NCBI GenBank assembly: GCA_963931925.1
Contig: OZ007582.1
Span: forward strand, 22,472,224-22,536,223
Direction: 5' to 3'
DNA from: Onchidella celtica
Lineage: Eukaryota; Mollusca; Gastropoda; Systellommatophora; Onchidiidae
DNA length: 64,000 nucleotides
Every line of letters starts with the position of its first letter. Positions within the stretch are counted from its first letter, which is position 1. The translations under genes and the position numbers were made by a program. Positions 48,401 to 60,678 of the stretch are shown here, piece after piece. The notes beneath the pieces were generated by a model, which saw only the letters and a list, made by a program, of their open reading frames with translations, did no database searches and had not been told where the DNA came from.

Positions 48401-51400
48401 CGGGAGGGCTGAGTAGAGCTCTGGCGCAAATCAGAAAACAGAAAAGGGACCTGCAGAAGCAGAGAAAAAGTGCACCACCAGACCAGGAAGAAGGCCTGAA
48501 AATCTTGTATGAAGACCTAAAAAAGAGGAGCAGAGACCTGCAGAGGCAAGAAAGAAGGTGCAGCAGGCGAAAGGAACGCAAAAGAGCACGGGAGCAGTTT
48601 TTGAAAAATCCGTATGAGGCAGCCAAGAAGTTGTTCACAGAAGCACGAAGCGGGAAGCTGACTTGCACAAAAGAAGAGCTGGATGCTCAGGTCAGGCAGA
48701 CATACAGCGATCCCAAAAGTAATGAGCCGCTACCAGACATGCCTGAAGCGACCGACCGCCCCTCGCGTGAGCTTCCGACTGGGGCCGTTCACTGAGAGGG
48801 AAGTGGACGATTTTGTCAAAAAAGCAAGAGCCAAAAGCGCACCCGGGGGCGATGGAGTGTCCTACAAGGTTTTTAAGTATTGCGACGAACTAAGACACAT
48901 TCTGTACGTATTGCTGAGGGACCTGTGGGATGATAAGGAGCTTGTCAACGACTGGTGCAAAGCGGAAGGTGTATACCTACCGAAGGAACAGGATGCAGAA
49001 AGCATCGGACAATTTCGCCCTATCTCCATCATCAATGTGACGTGCAAGATCTTCATGGGTATACTGCGAGGAGGGTTGTTGCTTATTTGCAGGGCAATGG
49101 CTACGTGGACGAAAGCGTCCAGAAAGCAGGAGTACCAGGGATGCCGGGCTGCATTGAGCATGCTTTCACGATTTGGGAGGCAATTCAGGATGCCAAGAAA
49201 ACCAAAAGTAACCTGAACGTGGTCTGGTTGGATCTGGCGAATGCCTATGGGTCAGTACCCCACGAACTGCTGATGAAAGCAATGGAATTCTTCTACATCC
49301 CGCGCAAGGTGCAAGACATCATGAACGAGTACTACAGCAAATTCCAGATGCGATTCTCAACAGAAGAATTCACAACTGAGTGGCACCGTTTGGAGATCGG
49401 TATAGCAGCTGGCTGCACGATTTCGGTCATCTGGTTCATCCTAGTGATGGAGATGCTCTTGAGGTCAGCAGGCTTAAGTGAAGAAGAGGCAGAAGTAAGA
49501 GCACCGAAGAAGGCATTCATGGATGATGTGACTCTGCTGACAAAAGATGCGGACATAATGCAGACGGTCTTGGCGCGGCTGGATGAGCTGGTAACTTGGT
49601 CGAGGATGAAATTCAAAGCCAAGAAGTCCAGGAGCCTGACCTTGCACAAAGGAAAGCAGAAGCAACAGAAATTCACGATCGCGGGGGAGAAGATACCCAC
49701 AGTGAAAGATGAGCCTGTTAAGAGTTTAGGACGATGGTATGCGGGAGCACTGAATGACAAGAGCCGTGGCGTGGCTATCATGAAACAAGCAGAGGATGGC
49801 CTGAAAGCCATTGACAAGAGTAGGCTGCCAGGAAAGTACAAGATATGGTGTCTTCAGTTCGCCCTATACCCACGGCTTGCATGGCCACTGACAATGTACG
49901 AAGTCGCCTTGTCAAGAGTTGAAATGATAGAGAGAGCGTGTAACAACTTCATCAGAAAGTGGCTAGGCCTACCACGAACAATTAACACATCAGCCCTGTA
50001 CAGGCAGAAAGGCGCGCTCCAGGTGCCAATCACTTCAATCGTGGAGATCTACAAGGCAGGAAAGATCAGGACAGTGATGATGCTGAGGGAGTCGAAGGAC
50101 CACAAGATCAGCGACAACCCACCGGATGTCAGAACGGCAAGAAAGTGGAGGGTGGAGGACGCGGCTGATGAGGTCATCTCTGTGCTGAAGCATGGCGTCA
50201 TTGTTGGCCCTGCACAGGCAGACAGGCTGGGACTGGGTAGTGGTGACTTCAAGCCCTTTGGGAAAATGTCACAGAAGGAGAGAAGATCAGCTGCAACAGG
50301 GCAGGTGCGAAAGATGGAGGCGGAGAGGCGGGAAGTTCATCTAGTGCAGTGTGCTCAGCAAGGACAGGTGACGAGTTGGGAAGAGCATGTAGTGGAAAGA
50401 AAGACTGGGTGGAGTGAGGTATGGGAGTGGAATACTTCAAGGCTGAGCTTCCTTCTTCGGGCTACCTACGACGTTCTGCCTTCACCGGTGAACCTGGTCA
50501 GATGGAAGGCCCAGGAAGATGACAAGTGCAGGTGCGGAAAGCTAGGAACCATGAAACATATCCTCTCAAACTGCCACTTATCGCTGAACAGATACACGTG
50601 GAGGCACAATGAGGTGCTCAAGATTCTCACAAAGACAGCAAAGGAGCAGGTGAATGAGGGAAAGTACGCTCCTAAATCGCAGGACCACGGACTGAGAAAG
50701 ATCACGTTCGTGCCGCAAGGAAGTAGGGTGCCTGAAAGAGAGAAGACAAGCAAAGCCCCTGCTGACGAAAGTGATAGCCAATGGGAAGTGTCTGCAGATC
50801 TAGAAGGCAGCAAGAAATTTTTTCCCATTCCAACGACAAAGAAGCCTGACTTGGTGTTATGGAGCGAAGAGGAGAAAGAGGTACATCTGGTAGAGCTGAC
50901 GGTGCCTTATGAAGACAATATCAAGGCAGCACACGAGAGGAAGGAGAGCCGCTACGAAGCCCTTGTCGAAGAGTGCGCGGAGGCGGGATGGAAGGTATCG
51001 CATTTCCCAATCGAGGTCGGGTGTAGAGGCTTCATTGCAGACAGCGTCAGCAGGTGGATGAGAGTGGCTGGACTTGGCCCAAAGAAAGGAAATGCCGTGA
51101 GAAAAGATCTACAAAAGACCGTAGAAAGAGCAAGCCATTGGATCTGGTTGAAGAGAGAGGATACCACCTGGAATGAGTCCTGACGGTTGACAGTAGAGGC
51201 ACACAGTCGAACTGGCAAGGAGACCTCACATCAGTGAGGGGGCTCGGTGCGTCATTAAAATAGCTGTAGAGAGGTAGAGCCCGAAACAGCGACGCATTCT
51301 CTCCTGATGATCTCCACGCCAGAATCCGGTCTGCGGAGCATTCGGCTGTCAGCGGCTCAGGGGGCTGTTTTCAAACTACTTAAATTTTTCTTCAAGCATC

Positions 51401-54400
51401 CCGCCCGTGCTTTTTTAAGACGCCATGGGTCTGGCGGCTTGGAGTACGTGAAATTAAAGAAAAACAATCCCACGGCTGAGTGTCACTGAAATTTTACTGC
51501 AGTGGTAAAAGTGAAAAGTCGCACGGGCGAGAGAAAATGACTCGTCTGTTGTGAGTAGGTTGGTCTGAATCCGATAATAATATGATTTAGAGAGACTTTG
51601 TACCGTTGTCGCTCGGCCGTGATTGCACGTCCGTTGTGGCCAGTTTGGTGTGAACGTACCGCGACACGCGTGGCCACAATTGTTTAAACTTTTTTTTTTT
51701 TAAACTACACAGTAGAGATTCTATCGTTTTCACGGGACACGGAGCAAAGACAGTTGGCGCCAACAAATCCACGAAGGTGTCAAATACCTTGCTCACTCGG
51801 TCACCGCGGATGGGCGATGTTTATGTGTTAGTTTAGGCTCAGTGCTACATGATGCGAGTGTGACCAGCGGGAGGGTCTTGTATGATATTCACAATTAAAT
51901 AAATTTAATAATACAGGAAAATGCAAGTCATGTCATATATCAACATAATGTTAAGTTGACTGACAGGTAATATTGTGTGCTAATTTTTGCCCTTTGGTTA
52001 TAATGGAAACAGAACATTTTGCTTAGAAATGTTCAGACACCATCGCTTTGGGTGAATATTTTTTTCTTTCTAAACAATATCCCCTCACACACCCTAATAC
52101 ACATTGGCCTACACACAAAAAATACCCCCTCCTTAGAAAAAAACAACCAAAGGTCACCTACATAACAATACTGCTTCCATCATTTATCAACATAGTTTAT
52201 ATAAGGTAGATAACTTAATAATACTTAAGATGATTTAACGGATAGTAAGATGTTAAATTTTATGTCCCCTGGACATCATCTTAAGCAATGTCCACTGTAT
52301 TGCAAATTTGTTGAGAAACAGTTAGCCGGTCGATGTTATACCTTTTGATAGTATGGGGAGAGCCTTTGAAAGGTTAGTCTTTATGATTCCGACCAGTGGT
52401 TCACTGGTTAATGTGTCCTTGTCACATTGCCTTTGATTTAGAAGAGATACAGTGAGCAATAAGATGGGTATTACGTCTCAGAGAGGACAGTGACCTGACG
52501 CGTGAAAATACAGCTTGCGCGCTGAGCTTGACCTTGCCATATTGGTATGCCCATGCAAAGTGAATGTCTGGAAAGTCCATGCCGTATTTCGACGCCTCGA
52601 TGCCTCTTGCAGGGTGAGGGGTTAAAAATACAAAAACACATTCAAATGAAATTTAAAAAAGCAAAAATTATGCTTAAATGCAGCTGAAATATAACTGTTT
52701 TAGTTGTTACTCAATTGTGTTAATAAAATAATATCATGGAAAGGTAACTTCTGGCCCACCGGGCATAGAATGATATGTATGTGTGCATTATGGGCCGTGA
52801 GTTTCTGATCTCTTTCACTCTTTCCACCCACCTTCGGGATACAATCTGTAATGAACTTCTGACCTCCAAAGCCTGGATGCACCGTCATTATGAGGACACA
52901 GTCCAGCTGATCAATGTATGGCACCAGAACCTCCACATCTGTTGGTGGATTGATCCCCATTCCAACCTGGTGAACAATTACAAAATATGTTGATTAATGT
53001 GCATATAGTAAAATCCTTTGGAGAACCTATTTACAAAGTATAATGACAATTTTCTCAACAGTTTGGGAACATTTGCTAAATTTAAGCCCCTAAAAAGGAT
53101 CATTGTTTCATGATTCTAAGGATGAACTATGATAAATAAGTAATACTGAATTCATTATTATGCTCGATGTCTGAGATTTATATCGGGAAGTTTTATCACA
53201 ATAAAAAAAAATTTAAATGGTACACTACATTGACAATGCATGAATATTATTGCCACGGTCCAATAATGCACCTGACATTCCCAGGAGCATATATATCATG
53301 CGCTGGCATGACCTTGCTCTGCTTACCAAAATAATAATGAGCAATATAGAGTCAACAAAAAGATGAATTAATCATTAACCTAAATTAATAAATGGCAAAC
53401 TAATTAGTAATCTTATTTAAACAAACTGGGAATAACTCAGCCACTGATAGGCATTTAGGTATTATTTACACTGTGAATTGTACAGCTCACATGTAGTGCA
53501 TAGTGAAAATGTATGTAAATAACAAAATAGGTTACCAAGCAAAAACATAGACTACTCTACGTTGAGGTGATGAAAATATGGTCGAAGACAGATAAATCAA
53601 TTTAAGCTTTTAAGAGGAAGTGCTGCAGTGAAAACTGAAATCTACATCCCACCTTTTCTAATGCATTTTGCGACCTGTCTTTGTGTTTAACAAAGTTGAG
53701 AGAAAGAACCCAGGGATTCAATTAGGCTGTGACTCCAACCATTGGTGGTAACTGATTATAATTATATTCAGCGATATTGGATTTGATACAAACTTTCAAA
53801 TATATCAGGTGATAAAAAAAAAAAAGTCCCAACATTGACACCAAATATCTCGCAATCCTTTTGATGAATCTTTGAGAAATTTTGGTAGAGTTATGTTAAT
53901 TATATGTGTAATACCATATTAAAATTTCATCAAGATTTAATCATTACTTTTAAAGATATTTTAGATTAAGTGAGTGTCTGTCAAAAATTAATAAAACAAG
54001 ACAGCCGATCAAGGACGAGGAAGATTTTAACGCAAATTCAGCTTTCCAGCGCACAACAGTTGAGTATTTTTTCTCCAATTTTTTTAATCAAATTCAGCCC
54101 ACCTTTCCAATCCAACCTTATTTTGTAGATCTAAGTTTAGCAGACGACACTCAACCAAGCCTTTTGCATCCTATGGTGATACATTGATTACCTCCAAGTT
54201 GAGTGTATTCCAACTAATGTGAAATCCAGTGGCATTTCAACTTAAAATGTCCCTTATCGAGTTTTGCTGTCAAACCCTTTACATGTACTTCTAATTTCTT
54301 AATGAAATGATGATTTTCACTGACACACATCTTCTCAAAATAAAAGTTTATTTATAATATCGTCATGGTGCTGACCTTTTGGTCTAAGTCATTTTTTGCA

Positions 54401-57400
54401 CTTCTGAGAAAATCGCAAAAAACTTATAAAAATTCTTTTGCAATGCAGTCAGACTTAGACCAACCAAAATGACTCTAGGTAAAAGTGGCCATCATCCACG
54501 TTGGCTGAAGCAACCCCAGAACCAAAATGATCTACGTCTATGAATGACTTAGGCTTAGGCCATTACAGAAAGTTTTATTTCCAGGATAATGGCTTGGCAC
54601 TTTTGAATGATTTTTACATTAATAGATGCACCATGGATAGGGCAATGACGTAACAGGTACATTCTGTTTTGGCCTAAGTCTGACTTACGCCAAAAGGTTA
54701 GCACCATGATGATATGTAGATCCGAGTCTTCCCAATCACTGATATTTGGATCATCAATTTTTCATAAGAAGCTTTATTTGTGGGGTCTCTTATTTTAATG
54801 TGAAGTTGTTTTGGATTCTGTCAAAGCACCAACAGGACCCATACCTTTTAAACTGATGCAAAGATGATCACTGAAAAAATTATTTAACTAATCTGTGAAA
54901 GGCTATGGGTTCTGTACTATAAACTATCAATCCCAAGAAGTTTCAGTTAACGCTGATGAAAACGTAAAATGGCACCCAAACCATATTGGAACAGAAGTGA
55001 ACATAAAATATAAATAAAAGACACCCAAATCTATTCAACTAATGTGGTAGGTGAGTGAGTCAAATTTCAATCAACTCCAGATGTAATGAGTGGTATACAA
55101 TCATTCTAGTAAGATGACAATTTTCAATATAATGTACATGTTATAGCCAAACAAGCGCCACCTTCATTCCTGCCTCTCTAATTTTGCGAATGCACCGAAC
55201 GGGATCTTCTGAGGCTTCATAATGGAAAGTGTACATTGTGGCCCCTGCTTCAGCCATGCTTTCAATCCACTACAAGAAGAAAAACAAGCAAAATAACATT
55301 TATAATGATACTTCATCATTGCAGATTGTAAAAAAGGAAACGAAAAAAAATGAAGAAGGCAATTTCAGGTAACATAAAATAATAGCATCAGTGAAGAATA
55401 TTTGCTGAAAAATTATGCTTTTTTATGTAGATTAAAATCTATACTGTAATCGTAGTATCTCGACAGAAAGGTCAATCAGAATTGGGTCGAGTAAAGAGAA
55501 AGCTGAAACAACAAGAATACTGTTGGTAGAGAGAAAATATAAGCAGGGGAGATCCGATATCACCATCATGGGAATAGTGTCTAATAAAAGTAATACAATT
55601 ATGTCACTTGCTTCTTCTAATCGGCAGCATGCCGTCATATTTCCTCTAATTTCCTATTGTGCGGAGCAGTTGCATGGCAAACTTTTTTGCTGACAATAGT
55701 GACATCAGTAACATGAAATGCTCATCGTTTTTAGTTGTTTTTTTTTAACCGTGATGTCGCTCTTTCTTTAGAACAAATAAATGTTGATACATCATACTGA
55801 TACATGAGCATGGCATATAAGCAAGAGATGTAGGTCAAGGTCTAACTAGTAGTAGTACCAACAGCCCAAGAATTCCCAGTGAAAGAGAAAGTACATGACT
55901 CACATAAGATAAGATAAGATAAGATAAATTTTATTCGTCCTTGTACAAGGAAATTTGTTTTGATCATTGAATACATAACAATACAGTTACAGAAGCAGAA
56001 AGTATGATACATAGCGCACACACACACATATATACACACACACTGATAAATTAACTAAATTAACAAAATTAACAGTGCACACAATATGCTTCCCTAACTA
56101 AAACACATTGACCTGACACGCAGGACATAATTCAACTGTGCACAGATTACGATCAAGATGACGACATTATTGTAACATCCTAGTTGATGATGGAATAAAC
56201 GATTTAAAGCAGCGCTCAGTTTTAGTTTTCTTTGACAACAGCCTTAAACTTCTTACAGATCTTATATATATATTCCTTGTTCAGGGGATGTTGGGGGTCA
56301 TTTATAATAATATTAGCTTTTTTAATACAAGCACCAGTGTACAGCTCATCAAAATATGGCAGATCACAGAGATACAAATTTTGGATGCTTTTTTAATTAA
56401 ATTATTGATCTTATTTTTATCTTTTTGTAAGATGTTTCCTCCCCAACAGACAACTCCATACATCAAAACGCTCTGAATAGCCATGGTGTAAAATATTTTC
56501 AGAATGCTTTTGCTAACTTTTAAAAAGCGGAGCTTTCTGAACATTTTCAGCCTTGCGCTTATGCATTGTGCTCCACATGTATCTAAACCACAGGATCTGA
56601 CTGATCTCTTCTGTGTACTCTTTTTGATTCAGATTCAGACACTTCCTTTTATTCTGACACAATACAGGGCCCCAATACAGCATCCCCACTGGCAAAATTT
56701 GCATTCAGAAATGTACCCATCACTCAAAACTCCCACTGTAAAGGATTCTAGCTAAGGCAATCAATAACAAAATAGAGGAATGTGCCAGAATTACATTCCA
56801 TTTTCAGTACATGGAACTGTTTAGCCCTTTAAAACTATAAACCAAAAATAGCAGCTGACTAACTAAAGAAATAATATCACAACAAAATGAACAAAATAGG
56901 GTCACTCCGACTTGTTTTTCGGAAAATGCAAAATCGGGACAATTCTGATAAAATCTGCATTGATTTTATCAGGATACTTGTCACGTCTGCGTTCAGTAAA
57001 TAGGCCTAACATCAACTGATCACATCATTAAGCAACTAACCTTTACCCCCGACTTAAAATTAAATCTATCAATGTCTAAATGTGAATTTCAGCTGTCTTG
57101 ACGGTGTAAGAAACTGCCTGTAAATTTTTTGCCAAGTCCTGTCTTCAGAAAAGTGGATGGTAAGTCTTGTATTCCACTCACCTTTTCCGGTTCGGCAACC
57201 ATCATGTGCATTTCGAATAATACATCTGGCAATTTGGGGCGCAAACATTTAACAACAGGGTGTCCAAACGTTAGATTCGGTACAAAATGGCCATCCATTA
57301 CATCCAGATGTAAGTAATCCGACCCTGCATCCATCAAACGTTGACATTCAGCGGCCAGATTTGATAAATCTGCGTTCAGAATTGAAGGTGCGATTTTGCC

Positions 57401-57424
57401 CGAAGTACCACAAGGAAGCGCCAT
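45468..57424 (-). CDS. RPE: Ribulose-phosphate 3-epimerase, 5 coding exons
   Basis: Exons on the minus strand: 57424-57182, 55269-55162, 52966-52832, 46243-46157 and 45590-45468. All junctions are GT-AG and all introns are phase 0. The product is 231 residues; the human enzyme is about 228. RPE interconverts ribulose 5-phosphate and xylulose 5-phosphate in the cytosolic pentose phosphate pathway. It is a TIM barrel that binds a divalent metal. Visible motifs: IAPSIL (Ser14), [14 protein letters not shown] (His39 and Asp41, metal ligands), FEMHMMV (His73), [20 protein letters not shown] (Asp178, catalytic) and NLIVSGSAL phosphate-binding loop. The start is in a strong context, AACAAAATGG. Intron 3 is swollen to 6.6 kb by a Tigger-like element plus a HERO-like retrotransposon. 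Confidence 0.96.
45897..46118. repeat. GAAA/GACA-rich microsatellite
   Basis: An interrupted (GAAA)n array with GACA and GAGA variants in RPE intron 4, only 38 bp from exon 4. On the RPE sense strand it is a long pyrimidine (TTTC)n tract lying just downstream of the exon 4 donor. Long open frames through it are an artefact of the repeat. Confidence 0.9.
46250..47029. other. RPE intron 3, nothing recognised
   Basis: Ordinary intronic sequence between exon 4 and the Tigger-like copy B. No repeat boundary or coding signal was found. Confidence 0.4.
47827..51183 (+). pseudogene. HERO-like polyprotein ORF with a stop and two frameshifts
   Basis: Frame 1 is open from about 47827; the first Met is 47905. 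Residues [19 protein letters not shown] then GRAC form a C-x2-C-x12-H-x4-C finger. A stop codon interrupts at 48145-48147, then the same frame continues through a lysine/arginine-rich coiled region to about 48760. Frame 2 carries the RT start ([32 protein letters not shown]) to about 49065. Frame 1 resumes with [18 protein letters not shown], the catalytic FMDDVTLLT box and VKSLGRWY, then [16 protein letters not shown] and the endonuclease KKPDLVLW with [12 protein letters not shown]. It is non-functional, with only three lesions. Confidence 0.85.
51184..51380 (+). other. HERO-like element 3' UTR
   Basis: From the TGA stop at 51181-51183 to the resumption of the Tigger-like sequence at TAAATTTTTCTTC. 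It is relatively GC-rich compared with its surroundings. In R2-type elements the 3' UTR RNA is what the reverse transcriptase recognises; that role here is inferred. Confidence 0.55.
52300..52831. other. RPE intron 3 next to exon 3, nothing recognised
   Basis: Intronic sequence between the end of copy B and exon 3. No coding or structural signal was found. Confidence 0.4.
52967..54356. other. RPE intron 2, nothing recognised
   Basis: AT-rich intronic DNA without coding content or clear repeat ends. Confidence 0.4.
54357..54715. mobile_element. MITE with about 35-bp terminal inverted repeats
   Basis: The left end ATATCGTCATGGTGCTGACC continues CTTTTGGTCTAAGTCA; the inverted right end differs at only about four of 35 positions. 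Its length is 359 bp and it is non-coding. The first bases match those of the 9887-10162 element. It lies in RPE intron 2. Confidence 0.75.
55444..55866 (+). mobile_element. Truncated Tigger-type element (34298 family)
   Basis: Starts after TA (55442-55443) and follows the left part of 34298-35082: TATCTCGACA, GGTCGAGTAAAGAGAAAG, GAGCAGTTGCATGGCAAAC and others in order. The right half and right TIR are missing. It lies in RPE intron 1 beside a retroelement tail. Confidence 0.7.
55905..56760 (-). mobile_element. Non-LTR retrotransposon 3' end, minus strand
   Basis: A 5'-truncated copy in RPE intron 1, in the same orientation as RPE. It ends in an (ATCTT)n tail at 55905-55928 preceded by CCTTGTACAAGGACGAATAA. 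The coding part resembles the C-terminal end of CR1/Rex-type reverse transcriptases. Confidence 0.7.
56230..56704 (-). pseudogene. Reverse transcriptase C-terminal fragment
   Basis: Minus-strand frames include [20 protein letters not shown] with [20 protein letters not shown], the region after the RT palm common to several non-LTR groups, then [20 protein letters not shown] in another frame. At least one frameshift and a stop are present. There is no catalytic domain. Confidence 0.65.
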
Positions 57425-57640
57425 TTTGTTTCTTCCTTTCTTCCGTCATACTTTTTGGAGCGACTAAGCCTCTTAAAATGTGTTAGGTCGCTCTACAAAA
57501 CAAAATTTTCGTGTTCGATTTCACCGTCCTTTGATTTAAGAGGGGAAAAAAAATCGAAAAATCTAGCTTTACCGTACAACGTACATAGTGGAAGTTGCAC
57601 GAGAATATCAAAATCCCCCTCTTCTCCTGTCCGCCTAAAA
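57425..57640 (-). promoter_or_regulatory. RPE: RPE 5' UTR and proximal promoter (inferred) with hairpin
   Basis: Immediately upstream of the RPE start on the minus strand. GAGCGACTAA at 57458-57467 and TTAGGTCGCTC at 57483-57493 form an imperfect stem about 35 bp from the start codon. If transcribed, it would sit in the 5' UTR. No TATA box was found. The mobile-element stack begins right behind this stretch. Confidence 0.4.
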
Positions 57641-58309
57641 CAGTAATTTTCAACCTTTTTCAGATAATCGGCCCCTTGAGCCCCAAATTTTCTTTCATCG
57701 CCCCCCTCCCCCATCCCATCTTAACATGCAACCGAAGATGCACAGACTAGACATAAATTATGTTAAGGCTTTCAAAGCTTTTTTTTAAATGATGCTTGAC
57801 TTACTGATTATTCGGACACTATTAACAAAAATGGAAAATGATATCCTTCATCAAAGGCATCTACAATTGGCTGCTCCTATTCAGAGGACCCATGTATAAT
57901 GTACAGGTGTAGCAGGCCAGATTATACCCCCGCCAGACTATACCCGGGGTTAAACTGGCCTAGCCCAGAATATCCCCCGGGGTATATTCTGGGCTAGGCC
58001 AGTTTATACCCCGGGGTTTACTTTGGGCTAGGCCAGACTATACCCCCCCAGTCCAGATTATACCCCCAACTTTTTTTTAAAAACAAGTCAAGACCGCAGT
58101 TTATTTCAACTTTAGTTTGAATTGTCCACTATCACTGTCATCAGATATCATACTGAAGCATACATGTTTTACTCTTGTAAATTATGATACATTTAAAAGG
58201 ATATAAACATGCTTAAAAAGCATTGATATACAAAAGGATTGAAAATTAATTGAAACTGATATGATTATACTTTAACACTAATTTTACTTGTGTCCGTTGG
58301 TATTATTAT

Positions 58310-59360
58310 TGTTTTGGTTTTTTTGCAATTAGTTGTCCATGAGTTAAACATGCATTGTGATTTTTTTGTTTGGCCCCACTAACATATACTTAGTGGCAAG
58401 GTATGAACTAATTATAAGACTCATAAGTGTAAAGTTATCTGAATTTTATTTTAATTTTTGAAAATCAGAAATGTGCTTGATAATTATGTCGGAACAATTA
58501 GATCTACATACAAAGTTACACTGATGCAGAGAGAAAGGCCAGGAAAGAATACATAGAGAAAAAAACAGCAACAACATTTTAACAACTGAACTGGCAGATG
58601 GAGCAATTCCATCATCCAGCAGACATTAAATACTTCACACAAAACTAAATACATACTAAAATTGTTTCACATAATGAATTTAACCTGTCCAGATCCACTT
58701 GAAACGTTACAGAAAGCAAACCAGTAATATACAATAATAACAATAAGAACACCAAATCATCTTATTTACTCTTGAAAATAAAGAGAATATAATCAATATC
58801 AGAATCACCATCATCTTGGAATAATATAAAGATAAGAGGGAATATAAAAATGACCTACACATCATTCTAGAATCTATAAGCAGCAATAATATATCTGTGT
58901 ATATACCAAGTACATGTAAAGAAAAATATTTTAAATCTTTTCAACTATTCAAGTAGAACTGGACTGAAAGCTTTAGCGAAGTAGCTTTGATAGTCATGTA
59001 AAATGACAGATTAAATCCACTGAGACAACAGTGCATTGCAGAAAGTAATGACAGTATGTTTTGGCAAAAATTCAATGGATCATGTTGCATGAACATGTCT
59101 TGTTAGTAAATTCTTTGATAGCGTATTTGTAGAAATGTATACATTTTATGTAGCTCATGGTTTAAGGCACTGGACTACTTTCACTCACATTCGTTGGCAT
59201 GTTGTAGAACTTTGTTTTTGTCGTTGGTTGCCATTGAGTAAAATTTGCACGGTACTGTTTGTTTGGCACTGACATACACTTAGTCCCAATGGATGAAATA
59301 ATTAACGGACTCATAAAAATGAAGTCATTTTAAATATTTTTTTGTGTACAAATACACAGT
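58310..59360. repeat. Direct repeat inside the foldback left arm and loop
   Basis: About 58310-58470 and 59215-59345 are diverged direct repeats, both running through GTTTGGC, ACATA(T/C)ACTTAGT and GACTCATAA in order. So the loop side was partly built from arm material. Confidence 0.5.
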
Positions 59361-60212
59361 TGTTAAATCCCTTGGCAAGGGACGTGTTAAGCTTAGGAAG
59401 GTAAAGATAGACAATGTCTTTTTTTTATTATTATTATTATTTCATTCGCGAGTGACATACCCTTATTTACTATAATATAGGTTCAATCTTTCAAAAGCCT
59501 TGCAAACTAATCCAGTGTCTTAAACCGTAATGTACGTGAAATGTATTATCTTTCTACAAATAACCTATCAAAGAATGATACTCACTAACAAGAAATACTG
59601 TTAATGTTAACATGATCCATTGAATTTTGCCTCAACATGCTATAGATCTAATTACATTTTACAATGCACTACTTTTGTCTCTGTGGACTTACTCTGTCGG
59701 CCTACACAACTGTCAAGGCTATTTCACTAAAGCTTTCTGTCCAGTTTTACTTGAATATTTGAAAAGATTTAACACATTTTTTATATATAGTTGATACACA
59801 TACATTGCTGCTTATAAATTCTAGAATGATTTGTAGGCATACGCTGCCATTTTTACACTCCCTCTCATATCTTTGCAATTTCCAAGATGATGATGATGAT
59901 TCTGATATTGATATTTCTCTATATTTTCAAGAGTAAATAACATGATTTTGTGTTCTTATTGTTATCATTATTACTGGTTAGCATTCTGTAACGTTTCAAG
60001 TGGATCTGGACAGGTGGAGTTTATCAGTCGCAAACATTTAGTATCTATTTAGTTTTATGTCTGCTGGATGATGGAATTGCACTATCTGTCAGTTGGATTA
60101 TCATTATGTTTTTATTATTTTTTTCTGTGTGTTTTTTTCTGGCCTTTTCTCCCTACATCATTGTAACAAAAAATACAAATGCATGTTTTACTCATGGCCA
60201 ACCAACTATCAA

Positions 60213-60237
60213 ATAATAATAATAATAATAATAATAT
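60213..60237. repeat. (AAT)n microsatellite
   Basis: A short AATAATAAT run in the right arm of the foldback element. Confidence 0.85.
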
Positions 60238-60678
60238 CATCAACACACACGAGTGAAATTAATGCTGAAGTCTAATCATGTCAGTTTGAATGGATACTCA
60301 ACTCTTTTGTATATCAATGCATTTTAATGCATGTTTGTTCCTTCTAAAATGTATCATGATTTACAGGAGTCGAGAATGTATGTATGTACACCAAAGTAAA
60401 CTAAGGCTGAAATAAACTGTTATTATTATTTTCTCTAAATTGCATTATGACTTGTTGGTGTCAAGAATGTGTTCGTGTATGTATTAATATGATATCTGAT
60501 GACAGTGATGAAGAACAGGCTGAAATAAACTGTGGTCTTGACTTGTTTTTAAAGTGAAAAAGCAGGGGGTATAATCTGGACTGGGGGGGGGGGGTATAGT
60601 CTGGCCTAGCCCAAAGTAACCCCGGGGTATAAACTGGCCTAGCGGGTATATTCTGGGCTAGGCCAGTTTAACCCCGGG

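Larger units (their letters stand above)
47816..51380 (+). mobile_element. HERO/R2-like non-LTR retrotransposon with restriction-like endonuclease
   Basis: About 3.57 kb inserted in Tigger-like copy B. Comparing with uninterrupted copy A, the target reads ATTGTATTTTAAATTTTTC and the insertion splits it with no more than 2 bp duplicated, so there is no real target duplication. The domain order CCHC zinc finger, RT, zinc knuckle, restriction-like endonuclease is that of the R2/NeSL/HERO group; the RT box FMDD and the C-terminal sequence resemble HERO. It lies antisense to RPE. The 3' UTR is about 200 bp and there is no poly(A) tail. Confidence 0.8.
47032..52297 (-). mobile_element. pogo/Tigger-like element, copy B (interrupted)
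   Basis: TA-flanked (47030-47031 and 52298-52299). The two parts, 47032-47815 and 51381-52297, together about 1.70 kb, align as the reverse complement of copy A (27474-29228). The gap is filled by the HERO-like retrotransposon. It lies in RPE intron 3. Confidence 0.85.

Noticed and set aside
50049-51229. Minus-strand open frames of 60-120 codons across the HERO-like ORF
   Set aside because: They are antisense shadows of the polyprotein; no homology.
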